A stretch of 64,000 bases of DNA from Xestospongia muta (taxonomy: Eukaryota; Porifera; Demospongiae; Haplosclerida; Petrosiidae), in NCBI GenBank assembly GCA_963693285.1, contig OY848919.1, positions 8,117,461 through 8,181,460 of the forward strand, in the 5' to 3' direction. A model generated the notes under the pieces. It made no database searches. It saw only the letters and a program-made list of their open reading frames with translations, and was not told where the DNA came from. The position numbers were made by a program, and so were the translations under genes. Each line of letters starts with the position of its first letter. Position 1 is the stretch's first letter. This document shows positions 25,412 to 37,800 of this stretch, in pieces.

Positions 25412-25923
25412 TTTAGACTACTTTATTAGTATATTTAATACTGATAAACTTACTAAACTCTTTAGATCAGCTTATTTAACCAGTTTTCACAGTTAATTTC
25501 TAATCTTTTTTAACTTTCAAGAAGCTCTAAACTCTTTATTTTAGAGTTTTAACCTATTTAGACTACTTTATTAGTATATTTAAGACTGATAAACTTACTA
25601 AACTCTTTAGATCAGTTTATATAACCAGTTTTCACAGTTAATTTGTAATCTTTTTTAACTTTCAAAAAGCTCTAAACTCTTTATTTTAGATTTCAAACCT
25701 ATTAAGACTACTTTATTAGTATATTTAAGACAGATAAACTTACTAAACTCTTTAGATCAGCTTATTTAACCACAATTCACAGTTAATTTGTAATCTTTTT
25801 AACTTTCAAAAAGCTCTAAACTCTTTATTTTAGAATTTAAACCTATTTAGACTACTTTCTTACTATATTTAAAACAGATAAACTAACTAAACTCTTTAGA
25901 TCAGCTTATTTAACCACAATTCA
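25289..25923 (-). repeat. Same satellite, reverse orientation, first segment
   Basis: Immediately after 25288 the sequence reads as the reverse complement of the same 145-bp monomer (TTTAAGACTGATAAAC, then AACCAGTTTTCACAG, then CTCTAAACCCTTTATTTTAG). It holds about 4.4 monomers and ends abruptly at 25923 inside the ACCACAATTCA variant, where the sequence jumps back to forward orientation. It forms most of the first copy of the 697-bp duplication. Confidence 0.97.
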
Positions 25924-25985
25924 TAGGTTAAAACTCTAAAATAAAGAGTTTAGAGCTTTTTGAAAGTTAAAAAAGATTGGAAATT
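25924..25985 (+). repeat. 62-bp forward-orientation island inside the reverse array
   Basis: A partial monomer in forward orientation, from TAGGTTAAAACTCT to GATTGGAAATT, lies between reverse-orientation DNA on both sides. It is an exact repeat of 25227-25288, including the non-consensus GATTGG (consensus GATTAG). It is therefore a by-product of the 697-bp tandem duplication, not an independent inversion. It can pair with the reverse copies on either side: 25792-25845 to the left (about 78-nt spacer) and 26054-26108 to the right (75-nt spacer). Confidence 0.95.
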
Positions 25986-26620
25986 TTTAAGACTGATAAA
26001 CTTACTAAACTCTTTAGATCAGCTTATTTAACCAGTTTTCACAGTTAATTTCTAATCTTTTTTAACTTTCAAAAAGCTCTAAACCCTTTATTTTAGAGTT
26101 TTAACCTATTTAGACTACTTTATTAGTATATTTAATACTGATAAACTTACTAAACTCTTTAGATCAGCTTATTTAACCAGTTTTCACAGTTAATTTCTAA
26201 TCTTTTTTAACTTTCAAGAAGCTCTAAACTCTTAATTTTAGAGTTTTAACCTATTTAGACTACTTTATTAGTATATTTAAGACTGATAAACTTACTAAAC
26301 TCTTTAGATCAGTTTATATAACCAGTTTTCACAGTTAATTTGTAATCTTTTTTAACTTTCAAAAAGCTCTAAACTCTTTATTTTAGATTTCAAACCTATT
26401 AAGACTACTTTATTAGTATATTTAAGACAGATAAACTTACTAAACTCTTTAGATCAGCTTATTTAACCACAATTCACAGTTAATTTGTAATCTTTTTAAC
26501 TTTCAAAAAGCTCTAAACTCTTTATTTTAGAATTTAAACCTATTTAGACTACTTTCTTACTATATTTAAAACAGATAAACTAACTAAACTCTTTAGATCA
26601 GCTTATTTAACCACAATTCA
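25924..26620. repeat. 697-bp tandem duplication spanning the inversion junction, copy 2
   Basis: Copy of 25227-25923 at an offset of exactly 697. At its right end the sequence continues normally (ACCACAATTCA followed by CAGTTAATTTG), while at the end of copy 1 the same motif is followed by TAGGTT. This shows that the right boundary in copy 2 is the original flank and that the 25923/25924 join was made by the duplication. Confidence 0.95.
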
Positions 26621-28537
26621 CAGTTAATTTGTAATCTTTTTTAACTTTCAAAAAGCTCTAAACTCTTTATTTTAGAGTTTTAACCTATTGAGACTACTTT
26701 ATTAGTATATTTAAGATAGATAAACTTACTAAACTCTTTAGATCAGCTTATTTAACCAGTTTTCACAGTTAATTTCTAATCTTGTTTAACTTTCAAAAAG
26801 CTCTAGACTCTTTTTTTAGAGTTTTAACCTATTTAGACTACTTTATTAGTATATTCAAGATAGATAAACTTACTAAACTCTTTAGATCAGCTTATTTAAC
26901 CAGTTTTCACAGTTAATTTCTAATCTTTTTTAACTTTCAAAAAGCTCTAAACTCTTTATTTTAGAGTTTTAAACTATTTAGACTACTTTATTAGTATATA
27001 TAAGACAGATAAACTTACTAAACTCTTTAGATCAGCTTATTTCACCAGTTTTCACAGTTAATTTCTAATCTTTTTTAACTTTCAAAAAGCTCTAAACTCT
27101 TTATTTTAGAGTTTTAACCTATTTAGACTACGTTATTAGTACATTAAGACTGATAAACTTACTAAACTCTTTCGATCAGCTTATTTAACCAGTTTTCACA
27201 GTGAATTTCTAATCTTTTTTAACTTTCAAAAAGCTCTAAACTCTTTATTTTAGAGTTTTAACCTATTTAGACTACTTTATTAGTATATTTAAGACTGATA
27301 AACTTACTAAACTCTTTAGATCAGCTTATTTAACCAGTTTTCACAGTTAATTTCTAATCTTTTTTAACTTTCAAAAAGCTCTAAACTCTTTATTTTAGAG
27401 TTTTAACCTATTTAGACTACTTTATTAGTATATTTAAGAGTGATAAACTAACTAAACTCTACAGATCAGCTTATTTAACCAGTTTTCACAGTTAATTTTT
27501 AATCTTTTTTAACTTTCAAAAAGCTCTAAACTCTTTATTTTAGAATTTAAACCTATTTAGACTCCTTTATTACTATCTTTAATACAGATAAACTTACTAA
27601 ACTCTTTAGATCAGCTTATTTAACCACAATTCACAGTTAATTTCTAATCTTTTTTAACTTTCAAAAAGCTCTAAACTCTTTATTTTAGAGTTTTAACCAA
27701 TTTAGACTACTTTATTAGTATATTTAAGACTTATAAACTTACTAAACCCTTTAGATCAGCTTATTTAACCAGTTTTCACAGTTAATTTCTAATCTGTTTT
27801 AACTTTCAAAAAGCTCTAAACTCTTTATTTTAGAGTTTTACCTATTTAGACTACTTTATTAGTATATTTAAGACTGATAAACTTACTAAACTCTTTAGAT
27901 CAGCTTATCTAACCAGTTTTCACAGTTAATTTCTAATCTTTTTTAACTTTCAAAAACCTCTAAACTCTTTATTTTAGAGTTTTAACCTATTTAGACTACT
28001 TTATTAGTATATTTAAGACTGATAAACTTACGAAACTCTTTAGATCAGCTTATTTAACCAGTTTTCACAGTTAATTTCTAATCTTTTTTAACTTTCAAAA
28101 AGCTCTAAACTCTTTATTTTAGAGTTTTAACCTATTTAGACTACTTCATTAGTATCTATAAGACAGATAAACTTACTAAACTCTTTAGATCAGCTTATTT
28201 AACCAGTTTTCACAGTTAATTTCTTTTCTTTTTTAACTTTCAAAAACCTCTAAACTCTTTATTTGAGAGTTTTAACCTATTTAGACTACTTTATTAGTAT
28301 ATTTAAGACTGATAAACTTACTAAACTCTTTAGATCAGCTTATTTAACCAGTTTTCACAGTTAATTTCTAATCTTTTTTAACTTTCAAAAAGCTCTAAAC
28401 TCTTTATTTTAGAGTTTTAACCTATTTAGACTACTTTATTAGTATATTGAAGATAGATAAACTTACTAAACTCTTTAGATCAGCTTATTTAACCAGTTTT
28501 CACAGTTAATTTATAATCTTTTTTAACTTTCAAAAAG

Positions 28538-29695
28538 CTCTAAACTCTTTATTTTAGAGTTTTAACCTATTTAGACTACTATAATAGTATGTATAAGACA
28601 GATAAACTTACTAAACTCTTTAGATCAGCTTATTTAACTAGTTTTCACAGTTAATTTTTAATCTTTTTTAACTTTCAAAAAGCTCCATACCTTTTATTTT
28701 AGAGTTTTCACCTATTTAGACTTCTTTGTTAGTATATTTAAGACTGATAAACTTACTAAACTCTATAAATCAGCTTATTTAACCAGTTTTCACAGTTAAT
28801 TTCTAATCTTTTTTAACTTTCAAAAAGTTCTAAACTCTTTATTTTAGAGTTTTAACCTATTTAGACTACTTTATTAGCATATTTAACATAGATAAACTTA
28901 CTAAACTCTTTAGATCAACTTATTTAACCAGTTTTCACAGTTAATTTCTAATCTTTTTAACTTGCAAAAAGCTCTAAACTCTTTATTTTAGAGTTTTAAC
29001 CTATTTAGACTACTTTATTAGTATATTTAAAACTGATAAACTAACTAAACTCTATGGATCAGCTTATTTAACCAGATTTCACAGTTAATTTCTAATCTTT
29101 TTTAACTTTCAAAAAGCTCTAAACTCTTTATTTTAGAGTTTTAACCTATTTAGACTACTATAATAGTATGTATAAGACAGATAAACTTACTAAACTCTTT
29201 AGATCAGCTTATTTAACTAGTTTTCACAGTTAATTTTTAATCTTTTTTAACTTTCAAAAAGCTCCATACCTTTTATTTTAGAGTTTTCACCTATTTAGAC
29301 TTCTTTGTTAGTATATTTAAGACTGATAAACTTACTAAACTCTATAAATCAGCTTATTTAACCAGTTTTCACAGTTAATTTCTAATCTTTTTTAACTTTC
29401 AAAAAGTTCTAAACTCTTATTTTAGAGTTTTAACCTATTTAGACTACTTTATTAGCATATTTAACATAGATAAACTTACTAAACTCTTTAGATCAGCTTA
29501 TTTAACCAGTTTTCACAGTTAATTTCTAATCTTTTTAACTTGCAAAAAGCTCTAAACTCTTTATTTTAGAGTTTTAACCTATTTAGACTACTTTATTAGT
29601 ATATTTAAAACTGATAAACTAACTAAACTCTATGGATCAGCTTATTTAACCAGATTTCACAGTTAATTTCTAATCTTTTTTAACTTTCAAAAAGC
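28538..29695 (-). repeat. 4-monomer (579-bp) tandem duplication
   Basis: ATAATAGTATGTATAAGACA occurs at 28581 and 29160, and CCATACCTTTTATTTTAG at 28685 and 29264. The intervening markers ACTTCTTTGTTAG, CTATAAATCAGC, TTAGCATATTTAACATAG and CTATGGATCAGC follow in the same order. The unit is about 579 bp (4 monomers less one base). One T is missing in copy 2 near 29417 (AAACTCTTATTTTAG). Approximate boundary between the copies is 29116/29117. Confidence 0.88.
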
Positions 29696-32043
29696 TTTAT
29701 ACCCTTTATTTTAGAGTTTTAACCTATTTAGACTACTTTATTAGTATATTTAAGACTGATAAACTTACTAACGTCTATAGATCAGCTTATTTAACCAGTT
29801 TTTACAGTTTATTTTTAATGTTTTTTAACTTTCAAAAAGCTCTAAACTCTTTATTTGAGAGTTTAAACCTATTTAGACAACTTTACTAGTATATTTAAGA
29901 CAGATAAACTTACTAAACTCTTTAGATCAGCTTATTTAACCAGTTTTCACAGTTAATTTCTAATCTTTTTAACTTTCAAAAAGCTCTAAACTCTTTATTT
30001 TAGAGTTTTAACCTATTTAGACTATTTTATTAGTATATTTAAGATAGATAAACTTACTAAACTCTTTAGATCAGCTTATTTAACCAGGTTTCACAATTAA
30101 TTTCTAATCTTTTTTAACTTTCAAAAAGCTCTAAACTCTTTATTTTAGAGTTTTAACCTATTTAGACTACTTTATTAGTATATTTAAGAGAGATAAACTT
30201 ACTAAACTCTTTAGATCAGCTTATTTAACCAGTTTTCACAGTTAATTTCTAATCTTTTTTAACTTTCAAAGAGCTCTAAGCCCTTTATTTTAGAGTATTA
30301 ACCTATTTAGACTACTTTATTAGTATATTTAAGACAGATAAACTAACTAAACTCTATAGATCAGCTTATTTAACCAGTTTTCACAGTTAATTTTTAATCT
30401 TTTTTAACTTTCAGAAAGATCTAAACTCTTTATTTTAGAATTTAAACCTATTTACACTACTTTATTACTATATTTAAGACAGATAAACTTACTAAACTCT
30501 TTAGATCAGCTTATTTAACAACAATTCACAGTCAATTTGTAATCTTTTTTAACTTTCAAAAAGCTCTAAACTCTTTATTTTAGAGTTTTAACCTATTTAG
30601 ACTACTTTATTAGTATATTTAAGACAGATAAACTTACTAAACTCTTTAGATCAGCTTATTTAACCAGTTTTCACAGTTAATTTTTAATCTTTTTTAACTT
30701 TCAAAAAGCTCCATACCTTTTATTTTAGAGTTTTCACCTATTTAGACTTCTTTGTTAGTATATTTAAGACTGATAAACTTACTAAACTCTATAAATCAGC
30801 TTATTTAACCAGTTTTCACAGTTAATTTCTAATCTTTTTTAACTTTCAAAAAGCTCTAAACTCTTTATTTTAGAGTTTTAACCTATTTAGACTACTTTAT
30901 TAGCATATTTAACATAGATAAACTTACTAAACTCTTTAGATCAGCTTATTTAACCAGTTTTCACAGTTAATTTCTAATCTTTTTAACTTGCAAAAAGCTC
31001 TAAACTCTTTATTTTAGAGTTTTAACCTATTTAGACTACTTTATTAGTATATTTAAAACTGATAAACTAACTAAACTCTATGGATCAGCTTATTTAACCA
31101 GATTTCACAGTTAATTTCTAATCTTTTTTAACTTTCAAAAAGCTTTATACCCTTTATTTTAGAGTTTTAACCTATTTAGACTACTTTATTAGTATATTTA
31201 AGACTGATAAACTTACTAACGTCTATAGATCAGCTTATTTAACCAGTTTTTACAGTTAATTTTTAATGTTTTTTAACTTTCAAAAAGCTCTAAACTCTTT
31301 ATTTGAGAGTTTAAACCTATTTAGACAACTTTATTAGTATATTTAAGACAGATAAACTTACTAAACTCTTTAGATCAGCTTATTTAACCAGTTTTCACAG
31401 TTAATTTCTAATCTTTTTAACTTTCAAAAAGCTCTAAACTCTTTATTTTAGAGTTTTAACCTATTTAGACTATTTTATTAGTATATTTAAGATAGATAAA
31501 CTTACTAAACTCTTTAGATCAGCTTATTTAACCAGGTTTCACAATTAATTTCTAATCTTTTTTAACTTTCAAAAAGCTCTAAACTCTTTATTTTAGAGTT
31601 TTAACCTATTTAGACTACATTATTAGTATATTTAAGAGAGATAAACTTACTAAACTCTTTAGATCAGCTTATTTAACCAGTTTTCACAGTTAATTTCTAA
31701 TCTTTTTTAACTTTCAAAGAGCTCTAAGCCCTTTATTTTAGAGTATTAACCTATTTAGACTACTTTATTAGTATATTTAAGACAGATAAACTAACTAAAC
31801 TCTATAGATCAGCTTATTTAACCAGTTTTCACAGTTAATTTTTAATCTTTTTTAACTTTCAAAAAGATCTAAACTCTTTATTTTAGAATTTAAACCTATT
31901 TACACTACTTTATTACTATATTTAAGACAGATAAACTTACTAAACTCTTTAGATCAGCTTATTTAACAACAATTCACAGTCAATTTGTAATCTTTTTTAA
32001 CTTTCAAAAAGCTCTAAACTCTTTATTTTAGAGTTTAAACCTA
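29195..32043 (-). repeat. 10-monomer (1,448-bp) tandem duplication
   Basis: CCATACCTTTTATTTTAG (29264, 30711), ACGTCTATAGATC (29771, 31219), CAGGTTTCACAATTAATTTC (30085, 31533), AAAGAGCTCTAAGCCC (30268, 31716) and AACAACAATTCACAGTCAAT (about 30516, 31964) recur at 1,447-1,448 bp. Copy 1 covers roughly 29195-30595 and copy 2 30643-32043, with few differences. It overlaps the 579-bp duplication, which must have come first because its second copy is part of the duplicated block. Confidence 0.88.
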
Positions 32044-32244
32044 TTTAGACTACTTTATTACTATATTTAAGACAGATAAACTAACTAAACTCTATAGATC
32101 AGCTTATTAACCAGTTTTCACAGTTAATTTCTAATCTTTGTAACTTTCAAAAAGCTCTAAACCCTTTATTTTAGAGTTTAAACCTATTTAGACTACTTTA
32201 TTACTATATTTAAGACAGATAAACTAACTAAACTCTATAGATCA

Positions 32245-32335
32245 GCTTATTTAACCAGTTTTCACTGTTATTTTCTAATATTTTTTAACTTTCAAGAAGC
32301 TCTAAACTGTTCATTTTAGAGTTTTAACCTATTTA
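32245..32335 (-). repeat. Reverse-orientation twin of the divergent edge monomer
   Basis: The segment reads CACTGTTATTTTCTAATA then TTTTTTAACTTTCAAGAAGC then CTAAACTGTTCATTTTAGAG. Read in reverse complement it carries six of the eight non-consensus bases of the monomer at 1-145. I saw no other monomer with this combination. The adjacent monomers on the visible side do not match each other, so the shared tract covers less than one unit. Confidence 0.85.
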
Positions 32336-33879
32336 GACTACTTTATTAGTATATATAAGACAGATAAACTTACTAAACTCTTTAGATCATCTTATTTAAC
32401 CCTTTTTAACAGTTAATTTTTAATCTTTTTTAACTTTCAAAAAGCTCTAAACGCTTTATTTTAGAGTTTTAACCTATTTAGACTACTTTATTAGTATATT
32501 TAAGACAGATAAACTTACTAAACTCTTTAGATCACCTTATTTAACCAGTTTTCACAGTTAATTTCTAATCTTTTTTAACTTTCAAAAAGCTCTAAACTCT
32601 TTATTTTAGAGTTTTAAACTATTTAGACTACTTTATTAGTATATTTAAGACAGATAAACTTACTAAACTCTTTAGATCAGCTTATTTAACCAGTTTTCAC
32701 AGTTAATTTCTAATCTTTTTTAACTTTCAAAAAGCTCTAAACTCTTTATTTTAGAGTTTTAACCTATTTAGACTACTTTATTACTATATTTAAGATAGAT
32801 AAACTTACTAAACTCTTTAGATCAGCTTTTTTAACCAGTTTTGACAGTTAATTTCTAATCTTTTTTAGCTTTCAAAAAGCTCTAAACTCTTTATTTTAGA
32901 GTTTTAACCTATTTAGACTACTTTATTAGTATATTTAAGACTGATAAACTTACTAAACTCTTTAGATCAGCTTATTTAACCAGTTTTCACAGTTAATTTC
33001 TAATCTTTTTCAACTTTGAAAAAGCTCTAAACTCTTTATTTTAGAGTTTTAACCTATTTAGACTACTTTATTAGTATATTTAAGACAGATAAACTTACTA
33101 AACTCTTTAGATCAGCTTATTTAACCAGTTTTCACAGTTAATTTCTAATCTTTTTTAACTTTCAAAAAGCTCTATACCCTTTATTTTAGAGTTTTAACCT
33201 ATTTAGACTTCTTTATTAGTATATTTAAGACTGATAAACTTACTAAACTCTATAGATCAGCTTATTTAACCAGTTTTCACAGTTAATTTTTAATCTTTTT
33301 TAACTTTCAAAAAGCTCAATACCCTATATTTTAGAGTTTTAAACTATTTAGACTACTTTATTAGTATATTTAAGACTGATAAACTTACTAAAGTCTATAG
33401 ATCAGCTTATTTAACCAGTTTTCACAGTTAATTTCTAATCTTTTTTAACTTTCAAAAAGCTCTAAACTATTTATTCGAGAGTTTAAACCTATTTAGACAA
33501 CTTTATTAGTATATTTAAGACAGATAAACTTATTAAACTCTTTAGATGAGCTTATTTAACCAGTTTTCACAGTTAATTTCTAATCTTTTTTAACTTTCAA
33601 AAAGTTCTAAACTCTTTATTTTAGAGTTTTAACCTATTTAGACTACTTTATTAGTATATTTAACACTGATAAACTAACTAAACTCTATGGATCAGCTTAT
33701 TTAACCAGTTTTCACAGTTAATTTTTAATCTTTTTTAACTTTCAAAAAGCTCTAATCTCTTTATTTTAGAATTTAGACCTATTTAGACTACTTTATTAGT
33801 ATATTTAAGACAGATAAACTTACTAAACTCTATAAATCAGCTTATTTAACCAGTTTTCACAGTGAATTTGTAATCTTTT

Positions 33880-34890
33880 TTAACTTTCAAAAAGTTCTAA
33901 ACTCTTTATTTTAGAGTTTTAACCTATTTAGACTACTTTATTAGCATATTTAACATAGATAAACTTACTAAACTCTTTAGATCAGCTTATTTAACCATTT
34001 TTCACAGTTAATTTCTAATCTTTTTAACTTTCAAAAAGCTCTAAACTCTTTATTTTAGAGTTTTAACGTATTTAGACTACTTTATTAGTATATTTAAAAC
34101 TGATACACTAACTAAACTCTATGGATCAGCTTATTTAACCAGATTTCACAGTTAATTTCTAATCTTTTTTAACTTTCAAAAAGCTTTATACCCTTTATTT
34201 TAGAGTTTTAACCTATTTAGACTACTTTATTAGTATATTTAAGACTGATAAACTTACTAACGTCTATAGATCAGCTTATTTAACCAGTTTTTACAGTTAA
34301 TTTTTAATGTTTTTTAACTTTCAAAAAGCTCTAAACTCTTTATTTGAGAGTTTAAACCTATTTAGACAACTTTATTAGTATATTTAAGACAGATAAACTT
34401 ACTAAACTCTTTAGATCAGCTTATTCAACCAGTTTTCACAGTTAATTTCTAATCTTTTTAACTTTCAAAAAGCTCTAAACTCTTTATTTTAGAGTTTTAA
34501 CCTATTTAGACTATTTTATTAGTATATTTAAGATAGATAAAATTACTAAACTCTTTAGATCAGCTTATTTAACCAGGTTTCACAATTAATTTCATATCTT
34601 TTTTAACTTTCAAAAAGCTCTAAACTCTTTATTTTAGAGTTTTAACCTATTTAGACTACTTTATTAGTATATTTAAGAGAGATAAACTTACTAAACTCTT
34701 TAGATCAGCTTATTTAACCAGTTTTCACAGTTAATTTCTAATCTTTTTTAACTTTCAAAGAGCTCTAAACCCTTTATTTTAGAGTATTAACCTATTTAGA
34801 CTACTTTATTAGTATATTTAAGACAGATAAACTTACTAAACTCTTTAGATCACCTTATTTAACAACAATTCACAGTCAATTTGTAATCTT
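33880..34890 (-). repeat. Third partial copy of the 10-monomer block, missing exactly one monomer
   Basis: TTAGCATATTTAACATAG (33941), ACGTCTATAGATC (34260), the CAGGTTTCACAATTAATTTC motif (about 34574) and AACAACAATTCACAGTCAAT (about 34860) match the block at 29195-32043 (offset about 3,041 from copy 2). From ACGTCT to GTCAATTTG is 615 bp here but 760 bp in copies 1 and 2, a difference of exactly 145. The absent unit is the one with AAAGATCTAAACTC and TTTACACTAC. Confidence 0.88.
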
Positions 34891-34894
34891 TTTT

Positions 34895-37800
34895 AACTTT
34901 CAAAAAGCTCTAAACTCTTTATTTTAGAGTTTTAACCTATTTAGACTACTTTATTATTATATTTAAGACTGATAAACTTACTAAACTCTTTAGATCAGCT
35001 CATTTAACCAGTTTTCACAGTTAATTTCTAATCTTTTTTAACTTTCAAAAAGCTCTAAAGTCTTTATTTTAGAGTTTTAACCTATTTAGACTACTTTATT
35101 AGTATATTTAAGACAGATAATCTTACTAAACTCTTTAGATCAGCTTATTTAAGCAGGTTTCACAGTTAATTTCTAATCTTTTTTAACTTTCAAAAAGCTC
35201 TAAACTCTTTATTTTAGAGTTTTAACCTATTTAGACTACTTTATAAGTATATTTAAGACTGATAAACTTACTAAACTCTTTAGATCAGCTTATTTAACCA
35301 GTTTTCACAGTTAATTTCTAATCTTTTTTAACTTTCAAAAAGCTCTAAACCCTTTATTTTAGAGTTTAAACCTATTTAGACTACTTTATTAGTATATATA
35401 AGACAGATAAACTTACTAAACTCTTTAGATCAGCTTATTTAACCATTTTTAACAGTTAATTTTTAATCTTTTTTAACTTTTAAAAGCTCTAAACGCTTTA
35501 TTTTAGAGTTTTAACCTATTTAGACTACTTCATTAGTATATTTAAGACAGATAAACTTACTAAACTCTTTAGATCACCTTATTTAACCAGTTTTCACAGT
35601 TAATTTCTAATCTTTTTTAACTTTCAAAAAGCTCTAAACTCTTTATTTTAGAGTTTTAAACTATTTAGACTACTTTATTAGTATATTTAAGACAGATAAA
35701 CTTACTAAACTCTTTAGATCAGCTTATTTAACCAGTTTTCACAGTTAATTTCTAATCTTTTTTAACTGTCAAAAAGCTCTAAACTCTTTATTTTAGAGTT
35801 TTAACCTATTTAGACTACTTTATTAGTATATTTAAGATAGATAAACTTACTAAACTCTTTAGATCAGCTTATTTAACCAGTTTTGACAGTTAATTTCTAA
35901 TCTTTTTTAACTTTCAAAAAGCTCTAAACTCTTTATTTTAGAGTTTTAACCTATTTAGACTACTTTATTAGTATATTTAAGACTGATAAACTTACTAAAC
36001 TCTTTAGATCAGCTTATTTAACCAGTTTTCACAGTTAATTTCTAATCTTTTTCAACTTTGAAAAAGCTCTAGCCTCTTTATTTTAGAGTTTTAACCTATT
36101 TAGACTACTTTATTAGTATATTTAAGATAGATAAACTTACTAAACTCTTTAGATCAGCTTATTTAACCAGTTTTCACAGTTAATTTCTAATCTTTTTTAA
36201 CTTTCAAAAAGCTCTATACCCTTTATTTTAGAGTTTTAACCTATTTAGACTTCTTTATTAGTATATTTAAGACTGATAAACTTACTAAACTCTATAGACC
36301 AGCTTATTTAACCAGTTTTCACAGTTAATTTCTAATGTTTTTTAACTTTCAAAAAGCTCAATACCCTATATTTTAGAGTTTTAAACTATTTAGACTACTT
36401 TATTAGTATATTTAAGACTGATAAACTTACTAAACTCTGTAGATCAGCTTATTTAACCAGTTTTCACAGTTAATTTCTAATCTTTTTTAACTTTCAAAAA
36501 GCTCTAAACTATTTATTCGAGAGTTTAAACCTATTTAGACAACTTTATTAGTATATTTAAGACAGATAAACTTACTCAACTCTTTAGATGAGCTTATTTA
36601 ACAAGTTTTCACAGTTAATTTCTAATCTTTTTTAACTTTCAAAAAGCTCTAAACTCTTTATTTTAGAGTTTTAACCTATTTAGACTACTTTATTAGTATA
36701 TTTAACACTGATAAACTAACTAAACTCTATGGATCAGCTTATTTAACCAGTTTTCACAGTTAATTTTTAATCTTTTTTAACTTTCAAAAAGCTCTAAACT
36801 CTTTATTTTAGAATTTAGACCTATTTAGACTACTTTATTAGTATATTTAAGAGAGATAAACTTACTAAACTCTTTAGATCAGCTTATTTAACCACAATTC
36901 ACAGTGAATTTGTAATCTTTTTTAACTTTCAAAAAGTTCTAAACTCTTTATTTTAGAGTTTTAACCTATTTAGACTACTTTATTACTATTTTTAAGACAG
37001 ATAAACTTACTAAACTCTTTAGATCAGCTTATTTAACCAGTTTTCACAGTTAATTTCTAATCTTTTTTAACTTTCAAAAAGCTCTAAACTCTTTATTTTA
37101 GGGTTTTAACCTATTTAGACTACTTTATTAGTATATTTAAGACTGATAAACTTACTAAACTCTATAGATCAGCTTATTTAACCAGTTTTCACAGTTAATT
37201 TCTAATCTTTTTTAACTTTCAAAAAGCTCTAAACTCTTTATTTTAGAGTTTTAACCTATTTAGACTACTTTATTAGTATATTTAAGACAGATAAACTTAC
37301 TAAACTCTTTAGATCAGCTTATTTAACCAGTTTTCACAGTTAATTTCTAATCTTTTTCAACTTTCAAAAAGCTCTATACCCTTTATTTTAGAGTTTTAAC
37401 CTATTTAAACTTCTTTATTAGTATATTTAAGACTGATAAACTTACTAAACTTTATATATCAGCTTATTTAACCAGTTTTCACATTTAATTTCTAATCTTT
37501 GTTAACTTTCAAAAAGCTCTATACCCTTTAGTTTAGAGTTTTAACCTATTTAGACTACTTTATTAGTATATTTAAGACAGATAAACTTACTAAACTCTTT
37601 AGATCAGCTTATTTAACCAGTTTTCACAGTTAATCTCTAATCTTTTTTAATTTTCAAAAAGCTCTAAACACTTTATTTTAGAGTTTTAACCTATTTAGAC
37701 TACTTTATTAGTATATTTAAGAGAGATAAACTTACTAAATTCTTTAGATCAGCTTATTTAACCAGTTTTCACAGTTAATTTCTAATCTTTTTTAACTTTC

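Larger units (their letters stand above)
25227..25923. repeat. 697-bp tandem duplication spanning the inversion junction, copy 1
   Basis: This segment starts in forward orientation at TAGGTTAAAACTC, crosses the flip at 25288/25289, and continues in reverse orientation to ACCACAATTCA at 25923. The next 697 bases repeat it. The only difference I saw is in the CTCTTTATTTTAG motif near 25533, which reads CTCTTAATTTTAG near 26230 in copy 2. The length equals 4.8 monomers, so the repeat is out of register with the satellite. Confidence 0.95.

Noticed and set aside
25289..26620. Two independent inversions giving the forward island
   Set aside because: The island and its flanks repeat 25227-25923 at a constant 697-bp offset, including the rare GATTGG, so one inversion plus one duplication explains all three switch points.
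25200..26700. Transposable element insertion as the cause of the orientation switch
   Set aside because: No non-satellite base, terminal inverted repeat of an element, target-site duplication or coding remnant is present; both sides of the break are satellite.
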